From assembly GCF_000002425.4 (NCBI RefSeq), contig NC_037260.1, forward strand, positions 12,519,516 through 12,583,515: a stretch of 64,000 nucleotides of DNA, written 5' to 3'. The translations under genes and the position numbers were made by a program. Numbering within the stretch: position 1 is the first letter of the stretch; each line of letters opens with the position of its first letter. Below, piece by piece: positions 20,881 through 33,790 of this stretch. Source of the stretch: Physcomitrium patens. Its lineage: Eukaryota > Streptophyta > Bryopsida > Funariales > Funariaceae. The notes beneath the pieces were generated by a model that had not been told where the DNA came from, ran no database searches, and saw only the letters and a program-made list of their open reading frames with translations.

Positions 20881-23800
20881 CTAGGGTGTACTATCATTTT
20901 GTGTACTTCCAGACTTTTTCTCTGCCATTTTTGCAGCAGCAATTTGGAAAATGTTGGGTACAGAAGACGCGTTCTCTGAATTTGTATTAGATGCAGAGCT
21001 TCGAATGTTCATGTCTGGTGCGTCATTAATCTCTACAACATGTGAACCCTCTGAAAAATTACACATCAGAACAGTCAACAATTAGTGAATGAAGCGATCC
21101 AACGATGGAAAAACTGTATACATCCGTGAAGGCAGGGTAGAGGAACCCAGAATCAACGAAGAGCTGAAATCCAACACCAGAAGGGATATTTATTTTAGGT
21201 GTAACTATTTAGGTTTTTGCTTTAAAATTTGCAAGATCAAGGTGGACTTTACTGTCAACATGTAACCTGCCTGTGAACGAAAAAGCATTAGAAGTATTGA
21301 AATCTACAGTTGCAGAAATTCGTAACAAGAACCACAAATAATTTTGAGTTATTACCATGATGAGGAGGATGTGGGTGCTGGTGATGACCGTGAGGGTGTG
21401 GATGTTGTTTGTGACCATGCTGAGTACCACGCTGAGGAAGCTCAATGCTCCTAGCGCGACCTTGCTCATCTACTTCCTTATTGATGCCTACAATGCCAGC
21501 CAATTGCCGTGGTTTCTCCTTAGGCTTGGAATGTAATTTTTCCTTGGGCTTGGGATGTGGTTTTGAACTCTTCACAGCTTTTTCACGCCACTTTGAAATG
21601 CCAGATCGTGTGGTTTCAGAGAAAGCATGCTGTAACTTGATGTTGGATCCCATCTGCCATAACAATGAAGAGATTAACTCTGGAGACACAAAACGAACAC
21701 TATTGTGCGTAGCTGCATGTTCAGATGGATAGAAGATTCATCAGAGCTTATCATTTAGTAAAGCTCAGTTTGCATAATGGAGGAGGATAACGACCCACAT
21801 AATCTATAAGATGAAGGCTTGCGAACTGTGTTCCTGGCACTTCTAGGGCCCCTGTTTTCATTGTTGTTAATGCTCACATTCATTTTATGAAGATATTGAG
21901 AGTAGGTTGTTCACCTGGCTGACCAGGGCATAAAGGGGTAAAGTACTCGCACTGCACAGAACCTGCACAAAAACGCTGAGCAATCATGCCAACCAACGCG
22001 CTTCTTTTAGTATTACAAAATTCGACGATTCAAATCACAGAGAAATGATTCAATAAGAAAAAAATTCAAGCAATTTTTTTTCTTATTTAGTTGTACGATA
22101 GTGAGGCAAAACAATAGGCAAAGACAGCCAGAGTTTATCTATTTTGGAAGCATACCCCATCCCAAGGCGAACGAGGATCATCCATCTTTTTCCTACTAGA
22201 CAGGAATTAAAACCAAACGTAAACTGCATCACATCGAGCACTCTGTACATGGTTAGAGGGCAAGGGAAATAAAGAAGAAAAAGAAATCTGTGCGAATGAA
22301 GTGAGTAAACTAAACCATTAGCTTAGTGCCTGAGTATCCAACGGCATCAAAAGCAGAACTATCATGCTAGAGTTTCCTTCTCTGCCTACGCACTCAGTTT
22401 AGCAGATACAGCCCAAGAATGTCTATTTCCTCACCATAGCCCAGAAGAAGAAGGCAAGCTCGAAGGCATTCTGCAGCGCAAAAGTGAGAAACACGTCATT
22501 GAATAGCACAGCGTAAAAATTGAAGCACAAATCTCCTGAAATTTTTTGTGCACATCTGAACTAGAAGTTGTTTTGATTTATTTAGCAATTCCATGTATAC
22601 CGGCATAGAGAATGTATAGAGTTCATAGAGTTTATCCAGATTGAAGATGACCAAGGTAGTAAGAAAGTCCCATGCAATAAGTACCGATTGCATACACGAG
22701 TAAGCAAAAACTAAAATCAATCTAACCTTCTTCCTTGAAGCTTTAGTACTGAGAAATTTTCATTGCACAACGAATAGCATCCAGTACAGAATCAAATACC
22801 TGAAAGAGAATGACGTGAATCAATTTCAGCAGAAGAGTGGGCCTGTCAAACCAAAATAAGTCATCCCGAATAACCGGTTTGACGATCTTGTCCAGTGTTT
22901 CTTCATCCTTGTGACTGTCATCAAGGTCATTTGCTGAATTCAGTTCAACCGTATTCACACCTCCTCGCACGTCAATTGCTAAAGTGAGAATGATATGCTG
23001 CAACTTTGCTCCAACGATCAGTACCAACTGCAACCACAGAACACATTTCGGTTATCACATTGAAGTAGTACAGGCAAGAATCCTCATTTCATACAGTTAC
23101 GCACTGGTATTTCCCCATCAGAGGCAAGGTTGCAGAAACTCACAATTGTAGGTATGAACGCTATCCAGAAATAAGTATACCAGCCTGCTCAAAAGAAATA
23201 CCAATGGCACAATGTAGGAATCAGGTGTCAAAGCAAGCACATACATACTAGAAGGTGTGCACATATACATTGCAAAGATCGAAAAACTCTCGCAGGGGAC
23301 TGGCATAAATCAAATAAGATTTCAGAGATGATAGGTGGAACAAACCGTCTAGATCCAAGAGGAGGAAAAGGCAGACAAACCCCCATAAGAAAATACTGTC
23401 AGAAACACAAGCCTTATTTAGCTGCCTGGTTAAAAAACTGGAATAGTGTATGAAGAGACACGGATAGAATTAAGTACGACACAAAAAAAACCAACTAAAG
23501 ACAAGATTACATCTATACATATATGCAAGTGAGAAGGACAAGTATGACCATGTGTCCGGCAGTTATTGAGAAGCCACATAGACAATATTTAAAGTACAGA
23601 GATGCTTTCACACCTAATGCCAACCACATGTTTGAAGTCGTCCTCCATAGCGCGTCCAATGTAACTGTGGAAATCGTAATCTACAGGAAGTCTGTGTTTC
23701 TGATGTCAAGCATGAGGTCTGATAATTAGAGATAGAGAACCAAAGACTTGAAATCTGCAGGAAACGACTCTCATGACAATTTTTCTAAATTCGTATACGT

Positions 23801-25812
23801 TCATAAGATTCATCTGGAATGTCAAGTAGACTATTTTAAACAATGACTGGAAAGATGAACACATGACTTACAGCAATGAAGCCCAAACGAAGACTTAAGT
23901 AGTCGGATCTATAGATAGGCTTTCCGAATTGCCTGAAGAAGCTGTACTGCACGCACATTCAGAGTTCTCAACCCATTAGTTTAAAACTTGGAAAGATAAT
24001 ACTCATATCCTGCGAGCCAAATAACGTTGACGAGTGTTCTTTGTAGAGCAGCTTGTGTAGCCAAACTTACGATGTAACTGTCGAGATTCAGGCCAGTTAC
24101 TGTCGTGTGGAGAAATTTGTATCTGACCCGGTCTTGAGCAAATTGGTGATGGGTGTGCTTCGTATCCAAGGCTGCCCACAACCAATCCTCATCTCATGAG
24201 ACTCCTTTTCATTAAATTTATTTTAGTTTTTATTTTATTTTATTGAAGGAGCTACTCTCTGGTGTCCACGGCAGAAATAAGTGACATACCGTCGTCTGCA
24301 GCTGAGAGTGCGTCTTTGTGGGAATCCAACTCCCACTTCTTCCAGCTGTGCACCTGATTTCATACCAAAGCGTTAGAAAAAACGCTCATATTCGAAACTG
24401 GTAGAACTCAAATGACGAATGAAAACAGTAAAAAAAGAAGTGTTCACGTGCTACTTACTTGCAACACGCCTACAAGAACGGTAATGCAGCTGTAAATAAC
24501 GTGAATGATAGCCAAGACGAAGATAAATATATGAAGCTGGTGGAGACCTTCCACAGAAATCACTGGCACAAAGCCCTGCAACGAGTAAATCCCCAAGCTC
24601 AGCAAAGACGTAGCATCTCAAGTCGCATTAAGAAAAAAAATCTCATAGTGAGTCAAACTACAACACGAATTGTTCAACACATAAAAATCTGGCTCTTTTG
24701 TGGTTCCAAGAACCACTCCGTAAAAAAACAGTTGCACCAGCAAACTTAAGGCTTACCGCTTTGCACCCAGTTTGAGAAACAGCCTCGGTTGCAAGTAATC
24801 GCCGACGCCGTGCAACTGGAGCCTCGGCCACAGGAGGTCTATATGGGCAAGGTAGCAGTTTGGAATTCAACGACTCCGAAATGCAAATGGAGGCTATTTT
24901 GTTTTGAAACACCGTAAGGAATAGGGAAATGAATCCCAGGATCATCAACTCTGCAAAACCAGTGCACCACGTTCATGTGCCCTCAAATTCATCTCATGAG
25001 GAAATTGTCCCAGGTAGTACTCGCATAGTGCTCTCTTGCATATACTTTAAACACAAGACTACAGTTGTGTTGAATGTTCAGCTTACCATTCTTGATCTGC
25101 TCAAGCGTATGGAACAGTTCTTTCTTCTTCGCCTTTTTGAAATTCTGCAAAAAGAACGCAAGAATGCACCGGAAACAGTAAAAAATAAAAATAAAAATAA
25201 AAATAAAAAAACTGCATAGATCCAGCTCTTTCAGGCAATTCCGCACTCAAATACCAGGCCAATGCTAGATTCTCACTCAGCAGTTCAAACGAATCATGTC
25301 GACACCACCGAACTGGATGAGCAGGTTCGATCAGATCCTACCACTAGATGGATGGTGTCACGCACTCTCACAAGACCAACATCAGAATTCTCATCTGACT
25401 CATGAATCGAGCTTCGAAGAACTCATCTAGCTCAATAAGAGTTCTCAGCACCGGTGCTCATCAACTTTCTGAACTCCTTTCCCAATTCCGATCCAATCAA
25501 CGATAACCCTGGACTCAAAAATCCGATTGACCAACCCTTACATACGTGGCGAAGCGCAGAAAGAAGGCAACTCTAGAAGACGGCGGCGACGGGAGGAACA
25601 AGTGGCTGGGACAATCGACACAATTTGTGAACATGGCGAACCGGTCCGGCACCGACGCACCGACGCGCAATTGAACAACGCAGTACCTGGCCAAGACGGT
25701 GAATTAATCGCTCCACCAAAAGGGACGCAATCACGAACACCGTGCACACCACTGCCACGGTCCATGTCGGCGTCTGCTCCAACGACTTCTGCTCTCCAGT
25801 TCCTCCCGCCAT
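20881..25812 (-). CDS. MLO: MLO-family seven-transmembrane protein
   Basis: Exons from 5' to 3' (high to low): 25687-25812, 25087-25144, 24757-24950, 24459-24575, 24290-24353, 24071-24192, 23872-23946, 23614-23699, 23346-23395, 23144-23184, 22800-23027, 22435-22470, 22156-22223, 21915-21975, 21356-21653, 21271-21303, 20881-21050. They sum to 1827 nt, 608 aa. Family landmarks in order: LEQTPTWTVAVVC, ELMILGFISLFLTV, ISVEGLHQLHIFIFVLA, WKKWE, FFRQFGKPI, LPVDYDFHSYIGRAMEDDF, GWYTYFWIAFIP, GAKLQHII, FWFDRP, TLPLYALVSQMGS and a basic KWREKA segment where the calmodulin-binding site lies in relatives. MLO proteins are plasma-membrane proteins linked to powdery mildew susceptibility and to calcium signalling. 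The cytosolic tail has a Lys-Pro stretch and a His-rich run. The penultimate intron needs a GC-AG donor; if it is retained, the protein ends about 20 residues later. Confidence 0.5.
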
Positions 25813-27480
25813 TGCTTCACTCGTTTCTTCCCCACCTCACAGCAGTATTACATAAACACTCTCTCCTTCTCCCCTCAAAGCCAAATCCAGTGGCCACGAC
25901 CGAAGCTGGGTCATGATCAAAACACAAAACGAAGTCTACCTATCTGACCCACACACTAAAACACATACACACAAACAAACAAACAAACAAACAAACAAAC
26001 GAGCAATCTACCACCTGGGAATGAGATCGGCCAACTGGGCCAAGGCTTGGGTTACTAGTCGTGCGTGCATACTGCACTACACTGAAGTGCGTGCACACTC
26101 AGATTGAGGACGTATTCCGATTTAGGGGGATACGATGGGCGGAGGAACTGTTTTCAAAAATCGGGGAATACAATTTGAATCGCACCGAGTGCTTGGCTGC
26201 GGAGACGCGAATTCCCCATATTTCACAGAAACCATTTGTGCGTTGTGGGTTAGGCGGAATAGTCGCGTCCCGACGAGGACGCCGCGATTTCTGCTACTGC
26301 TGCCGCCTCTTGTCGGATCCATCCATGGCCCCTCTCCCCCTCCCCTCTCCCCCCTCCCAGTCTCCACCCTTGCATGGGATCGTCAACTCTGCCTCGTAGA
26401 GGAAGACGAAGGGGACGAAAGTGGACGTAAGTAAAAATCGACAAAACGTTGGGAGGGGTTCCCAAAGTCGACAATAAAGTCGACGTAAACTTCAATACAA
26501 AAAATAAAAAGGTAACTCGGCCCCATTCGCTGCTGAACAAGTGGACACACCGAATCACGCTGTGACGCGAAAAAATAAATATGCGACTTCGGGTCGACTC
26601 TAAAAAGGTATGGTGCCGTTGGATTCGTTGCATTTGCCTTTCAGAGGTCCATTGTGAATGAAGGGGATTTCCCAATTGTGTCCCGGAATATTCCAACTTA
26701 CTTGCAGTTTATGATCGTTCCATATTGTGTCGATTTAGTGTGTTGAGAAAATATAGAGTTTACTTCTTATTTCCTTTATTATTAAAGTTTTTATGGTAGT
26801 ATGATCAATTAAGTGAATAAGCGACAATCCTTGTCACGTAATTATTATTATATCAAAGTATTAAAGAATCATTTAGAATATTCATATGTGTTAAGGATCG
26901 TGGGACCTCAAGACAGAAGAGTGGATGAGGATGAACAATACGCGGGGGAGATGGAAAGAGTCAAAACAGTGAATCATGGGGAGTCGCACTCGTGGATGAA
27001 CAAGTAGATGAAATTTTTGGTGAGCGAATGTAAAATTGAGGTACGGTCCACCCACGAACTTCACCTGTGGGGTAGCTTTAAGTTGACTGCGTAACAAACC
27101 TCCAATCCTTCTCACCAAGTGGGAACCGCGTTGAGAAAAATAATACAGTTGCAGAATCACTTATTAACTAGGTCGTGGTCCTTTCAAGTGGTCACCAACC
27201 CCAAATATCATTTATCTGCATATACACACTCAATTGTCGGTTTTTCTACATGTTTTGCATTGTTCGTCAATTACTACCTGCTCTTCCAGCAAATTATAAT
27301 GCAAAAAACTATAACTTGTTGTTGGGTTCTGCGAATTAAGAAGAATCTGACAGGAATGACAACACGTAAGCTTCTAACTTTCAGGCATGGCTCACAGATT
27401 GTGAGACAACACTCAAGCGAAGGAGCGAGTTTAGTGTGACCGTAGACCATAATTATTCAGCAGAAAAGTAGTCCCTAAAA
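25813..27480. promoter_or_regulatory. Upstream region of MLO and adjacent non-coding DNA
   Basis: It includes a CAAA-type microsatellite (about 25972-26000) and a pyrimidine run of C-tracts (26329-26358), G-rich on the MLO sense strand. No convincing gene was found; short ORFs on both strands overlap and have no family features. Confidence 0.5.
25972..26000. repeat. CAAA tetranucleotide microsatellite
   Basis: About seven ACAA/CAAA units, some 170 bp upstream of the MLO start on its 5' side. Confidence 0.5.
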
Positions 27481-27519
27481 AGAGACCCGAATCCAAAAGC
27501 CATTAGGGATGTGCCTTGC

Positions 27520-27690
27520 GAAGGACAGCGCACGCACCCAATCTACGAATATGTGGATGAACGTCGTTCATCCGTAATCGTCGTGACCTGATCGCGTAAG
27601 CAATAGCGCACATGTGCTGTTGGAGATCGGAGTCGTGGGGAGCTGTCCCCGGCCCGTCGAGGACGGGCCGGGTTTCTCGATTTATTGCGG
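27520..27690. other. Cluster of perfect inverted repeats
   Basis: Three perfect palindromes sit within 120 bp: GATGAAC-GTC-GTTCATC at 27556-27572, the 10-bp palindrome GCACATGTGC at 27608-27617, and an 11-bp GC-rich stem CCCGGCCCGTC with a 3-base loop at 27648-27672. It could be a structured RNA or the end of an old element; no tRNA or known RNA fold was recognised. Confidence 0.5.
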
Positions 27691-27913
27691 TGTTAAAGTC
27701 CGATGAACTTTGCAATTTCGTTATAATGGATGGATGCATTATGTTCAGTTCGTGTCATTGAAACTTTTGCATTTCTCTAACATTCTTTGACTTGAAATAC
27801 ATTTCTAAGATTGGTTCCATGTGATCATAAGTTATGTTTCATATGATTTCAAAAAGTAAGAAACACAAATAAGAGGTGCTTGCTGAACACGAGTGACAAA
27901 ATAGACAAAATAT

Positions 27914-27916
<3 letters not shown>

Positions 27917-27949
<33 letters not shown>

Positions 27950-27972
27950 TTTGTGTGTGTGTGTGTGTGTGT
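27917..27972. repeat. TA then GT microsatellite
   Basis: About 15 TA units (27917-27946) followed by about 10 GT units (27952-27972). Confidence 0.5.
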
Positions 27973-29426
27973 TTTTTAAAAATTTAATGCTATTCTTACA
28001 TAAGTTATTTTTAATCAATGGACAGTACACTTATGTAATGACAGTTAATAAGTATGGGATGAATTTGCAGACACCGTATTATGGGTTCAACCTTCAAACC
28101 GTGTTGCCAACTTCAAAAATGAAGCATTCTTTTATTAAAAAAATTGAGTTGTTGAGTTGTATTCCCAAGTATATAACCAACTTCGACACCAAACAAGTTT
28201 CTTGTGGTGTAGGGCTCAGTGGACAATAAGACTGTTAATATCTACTGTTTGTGTTGGTTTTGATAAATTGATAAAAATATCACAAATTTCATACATGATA
28301 CTGAGAAGTTTTCAACTGACCAGATTATGTAAAATAAAAACAATATGATGTTCAATACACATACATTATATAGAATGAAAATGTAGGTATTAGTTTAAAA
28401 TATGTTTAGTATCAATAAAAATATATAAACTAAATGAGATTTAGGTTATCATGTGTATGTATATGTGTACAATATATATATATATATATATATGGATGCA
28501 TAATATGTGTATTTGTAACAAGTATTATGAACAAAATAAAATAACACAATAAACCTGTTAATTCAAGTTGTTAAGACAAAATAATAAAGAGTATAGATTG
28601 ATACTGTGAAGGAACATGCTATGATATGTTTGTGTACAAAAATTGGTGGTTCTATATGCTTTGCAAATTTGGGAAGTCACTGCAGCCCTACAATGCTGCA
28701 ACCACATGTGCAACATAAACCACACCTTGTAACTTGCACACACACTTAGTAAATTGACTCAACTTGCATTACACCAAATAGACAGACTAAAACAGTTTAA
28801 ATAGATTTGTATTAGTTTTCTATGTTATATATTGTGGTTTGGCATGATTTGAACAAATGGCATATAATACAATGATCATGACTAACCATATTGTGCATAG
28901 ACTTTAGTGGACATGGGCTTACTTTATCATAATTCCATACTTTCAAAAACAATTACCTCTGCAACTACAAATAAAAACTCTTGTAGATCTGGTCCACTTT
29001 GGCAAAGCTAAATGCTTTACAGTTTGGGTAAAAATGGAGGGTCACTTTCTTCACTCAAAAAAGACAAGTCCAAGTGAATCCCTCCATTACATTTATTTTT
29101 GCAACTTCATAAGTTTGTTTATTTGTTCATCTATTTGTAGCAGTATTCATATACGGACATTTTATCAATGGCACATGGGTTGAGAGGAATATTGCTTGGT
29201 TTGAGTCTTTCTCTTCTGTCATCCCCTTCATTAGCAAACATCAATAAACACCGACATTTGTTGCATAGATCACACATTTGAAGGTATTGGTTTTCCTAGA
29301 AAAATCACAAAATACCAATCTTACAACCAAGGCTTCGAATATTGACAAGGAAATATGGTGGATAGAAGCTTCAAGGTAAGATGTGAATCTCCTTAAGTTC
29401 TAAATAAGATGTCTCTGTTTCTCACA

Positions 29427-29460
<34 letters not shown>

Positions 29461-31490
29461 AGTTGGAAGTATCCATTTTGACACAATATTACTACCTCAT
29501 TCATCCTTTGACACTTCTTTCAAACATTAGAATTCATACAAACACTATGCTCTTACTCTAACAATAACAATTATGCTAAAATTACTTCTAGGAAACTAAG
29601 ATATATGAAACCACTTAACAATCTTAATCAAAAAAATTAATCCTAATGCACCACTTGTTCTGGATTTGTTTTTGAACAGAAAATCATTAAATTAATATTT
29701 TAATTCTTTGCAATATCCGTATTAAAGACACTAGAACACCAAAAGTAGACTTTACCACAGTAAGAAACAACCTAGCTGATAATGAAAAGGTGACGTCATC
29801 AATGGGGGGGGAGGGCTGAATGGACCATGATTCTTAATATTAAAAGATTCCATAACCCAATAAAGAGAATTTGAGTATTGATTCTATTGCAACTAGTTCT
29901 AGTGGCATAATTTTACAATTTTTATTTCAAATCTTGTCCAAAAATCTTACTTCTTTGTCTTTGGTAAAAAAAAACAATAATAATTATAATTATAATTATT
30001 ATTATTATTAATCTTTTCATCATATTTTAACATTTGTGGAATTTTTCAACATCACAACAATAGCATAATGCTTCCTAACCAATAATTTATTTGTAACACA
30101 TGTTATGATGATGGTCACACAGATATTTCTTCTCACTTAAATCATTTTGTTTTCCAATCATTCTTAATTTTAAGTGTAAAATCTTCTATAAACCATGTTT
30201 TTCTATTGGGTTGTGTATTCCAATTCTTCAACATATTTTCTTAATATTGCATCAAAAAAATATTATTATATTACAACTTCTTAGTTTTTATATAATAAAT
30301 AGAAACAATAGAGATAATTAAAAGCATTGGTCATCTTTATACTTATGAGCTATTTTTCCTAGTCCAACTAGCAAAATCTTATGATTTATAGAATGTTCTT
30401 TAATTTATTCAGCTTGTATCATACAAAGTGTTCATATCAATTTGATTAATAGTGGAAGCAATTTAATCAGATTCTATTTTTAGAGAACAACTCTATTCTT
30501 GTAGAAAAGCCAATACATCTTTCTAAAATAATAGCCAAGATATCAATACATAGTCCAACAAGCATATCATTAGTTTGTCAGATTAAAAAAAAGCGCAATC
30601 TTGGAAATAAATAATTTAGAAGTAGAAGACAACAAAAGGCTTTAAGATTTTAGTTTTTAGTTTTCTAGAAATATATTATATTTTTTAAGAAAATATTTTA
30701 ATTTTTAAAAGCCTTACTTTTATATGTTTATGGCAGTTGAAACAGAATTTTTTCCAAAGAAGATCAACTCTGATTTTTATGAATTATTTTTGCATCTATT
30801 CACTAGTAAAAAAATAAAAAAGAGATCTAAAAGATGAATAAGAATAATATTATTTGATTTAATATAATATTCCTTTAACTGTTTTTAAAATTACTAATCT
30901 AAATAATAAAAAATATATATAATAATTTGTGATGTGGAAGAACTAAGAAAATATCTACATAGTGTTGTTTAATAATTATTTGTCATTGTATGAAAGACAA
31001 GGCAAAAAATAAAATAAATTGAAACTAGTATCCAATTTCTTGATCCAAAATAAAAATAAAAAAAATATATATCATTTTCTAAAACCATTTAATTAATATT
31101 GTAGTTATTCTATATAAAAACAGCCTATTAAAATAATCAGCCTTCTTGTTTAATATATCTTTTTATTTTTTTTCTTAATTTTTTTTAAAGTAATGAAACA
31201 TAAAAATGATTTACTATTTTTTTATAATAAATTAATGAAAATCCTATATTAAAATTTTATATGTATCTATGTATTTATTTATTTATTTATTTAATAATTA
31301 AAAATATTAATTAAAATAATTCTATTATTTTATTGATTTATATATTACATGCTATTAGACTTAGAAACAAAAATGTTTTCATAGTTTTATGGTAGAATTA
31401 AAGAAAATTTTCATCAAATGTATTTTTGATATATTTTTTTTAGCAATATTACATATTTTTAGTTATATTATTATATATGTAGTGATAAAT
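27973..31490. other. AT-rich non-coding block
   Basis: Stops are dense in all frames. TA microsatellites lie at 28472-28493 and 29430-29457, and a run of nine G at about 29804-29812 stands out. I cannot name an element here; heavily decayed transposons are likely. Confidence 0.5.
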
Positions 31491-31499
31491 TCTTGAATA

Positions 31500-32830
31500 T
31501 TTTGAAGTGTTCAAGCTTGTTATTATTGCCAAGTGAATTGGACAACATCACCTTTAACATAAGAAGGTGCTCAAAGTTAGCATTATTGCCAAATAAATAG
31601 AACAACTTCACATCCTTGAGTACTTTCAATATTAATTATTGCTTAAGCTTGATATCATTACCAAATGAATTGAGCAACTTCACATCTTTGACTACCTTAG
31701 ATATAAGTTGTTCAAACTTGACATTATTTCTAAATATATCAAATAACTTGTTATAATTATCTATAATATTTGAATAAATAGAAGCAAGTAGAAGTAGATA
31801 AAAACATGTCGGGAAGATAGTGCCTTCTTTAAAAAGCTTTAAGTAAGTTTCTTAGACATAGATTAGATATTTAGACTTTTGTAGATATGCCACCTAGCTA
31901 TTGAAACTTATGCCATATATTTCTTAGTTTTAAAAAATTGCACTCAAAGCTTGATGCTTGGGTGACAAGTCTTACAATTCTTATGAAGCTATTAGAAGAC
32001 ATTTCTCATAGCTAGTATATATATAAGAAAGAATAAAACCATTCGTAGTCTTGTTATTTTTATTTTATTTTATTTTATTTTTTTTATGTGTTTGCAATCT
32101 TAGTTTCAGATTCTTTAGTCACTTTGTATTTGCCATAGGCCATTTTAGTTATTTTCTTTCTTACAACTATATCTTTCTTTTTAACTTTTTTTTTCTTCTT
32201 CAAGAACACATGAATATGTTGTCTCTTGGATTTTATTGTGATTCATGTCATTGGTACAATCTTATATCTTTGACTACCTTTGATACTAATTATTATTTAG
32301 ACCCAATTTTATTGCCAAATAAACTAGAGAAGTTTACATATTTGACAACCTTAGATATAAAAAGGTACTTCAGATTAACATCATTGCTACATAAATTATG
32401 CAATTTCACAACTTTGACTATCTAGAATATCAAACATATTTAAGTTAAATTTTGTTGCCAAATAAACCAAACATCTCTAACTATAATTACAAAAAAAAAT
32501 ATGTTGAGGTTTGATAGTATTGACAAATGAATTGTACTATCTTGCATCTTTGAATATATTTTTTAATATAAAATAATACTAAATGTTGACATTATTATCA
32601 TATGAATTGGACAACTTCACATCTTTGACTATATTAAAGAAATAAGAATGTTCAAAATTGATATCTTTTACTATCTTTAATATAAACAAATTCTTAAATT
32701 TGATATTATTGCCAAATAATACAAAAATCTCATATATTTCACAGCTTTAGATATGACAAGATGCTTGAGCTTGTCTTCATGCCAAATATGTTGGAAGATC
32801 TGACAACTTTGACTACCTTTAATTAGAAGT
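31500..32830 (+). pseudogene. Decayed leucine-rich-repeat array
   Basis: On the plus strand, blocks with about 72-bp spacing encode a degenerate 24-residue LRR. 32281-32422 reads LTTFDTNYYLDPILLPNKLE, then LTTLDIKRYFRLTSLLHKL, then NFTTLTI. 31511-31560 reads SSLLLLPSELDNITF. The motif ATTGCC (Leu-Pro) recurs at 31525, 31585, 31657, 32311, 32383 and in altered form beyond. Spacing departs from 72 in places, showing indels, and stops are frequent. This resembles the near-identical LTSLPNELGNLTSL-type arrays known from moss LRR genes. About 31775-32090 looks like a later LTR-type insertion that splits the array. It is not expressed as one protein. Confidence 0.5.
31775..32090. repeat. LTR-like dispersed repeat, copy A
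   Basis: It contains a block resembling 51930-52180: 'gatatgccacctagctattgaaac', then 'ttacaattcttatgaagct', and ends in an A/T-rich simple repeat. Similarity is by eye across about 250 bp with many mismatches; ends are not fixed. Confidence 0.5.
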
Positions 32831-33790
32831 GTGGCAGGGATAGAAAGTGTGGGTCAATGCTTTCGGAGAGAGTATTGCCTGGACGTCGAGGGCTACAATT
32901 TCTACGATGAACCAAAGATGAAGGTTTGAAAGGCAACGATTCCTTAGAAGCGGCAGAACTTGAGGCCGAAGTTGAAATTAACCCTCAGGAGACTGTCCAG
33001 TCGAAGTAAGTGGAGTTTCACGTTTGACTTGTTTTTTCTTAAGTGACAAGTTGAGAAGAGCCAGGATCGGTCTGGAATGCTTTACCAAGGATACATCGAT
33101 GAAAGTGAAGAATATGAAGAACCGAGTTCAAACTGTGTTATTATGAGTTTTTAATACCTGAAGTTTGTTACAACTTAAATCTTGAGTATCCTTTTATATC
33201 CAAGGTTGTCAGCAAGCGTCCTTCTTCAATAAGGTATTGTATGTGAAGGTTAGCCTTTTACTAAAACCTTGATCATCTATTCAGACACAAATCAGGGTTG
33301 TGCCAAGTGTTCAAAATGCGTCAAATAAAACTGCACCCATTTTCAAAATCTAATTTATTGCTGAAACATTTACCTACGCTTTTAGCCAACAGAGTGAGCA
33401 GATTGACACATTGCGCACATCGATCTGAGAGTTATAATGCGTAAGCAAGAGAATTTGTATTCACATGGTGGGGGTCTCAACATATGTGTACATTTAGTAC
33501 TTTTTATAGCGCCATCACCTGAGTTATCCTAAAAGAATTGCCCAACTCTAAATTAAGAGGGGGAAACTCATAAATATCCTACGAAGAATGCAAAAACGGT
33601 AAGAGTAAAGATAAATAAATCATCTAGGGCAACTTCGATTCATGAAGAATTTTTGCTGTATAGATCCTAGGCAGCACTAGGAACCTTATCAAATAACGTG
33701 CAGCTTTCGGAAGAACTGGTGCTCACAATCGAGCACCTAACAGTAGCAGATTTCACCAATCTCTCGAGGGTGCTCTGTAATGTGCAATGT
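32831..33790. other. Non-coding region 3' of the small basic-protein gene
   Basis: Composition returns to ordinary GC at about 32825. A short open stretch near 32920-33006 ends in a donor-like CGAAGTAAGT, but no connected exon or family was found. The rest probably includes the 3' UTR of the minus-strand gene at 33791. Confidence 0.5.

Noticed and set aside
26061-26696. Several overlapping ORFs on both strands upstream of MLO
   Set aside because: They overlap each other in opposite strands, contain low-complexity Pro/Arg runs and have no motif; GC-rich sequence lacks stops by chance.
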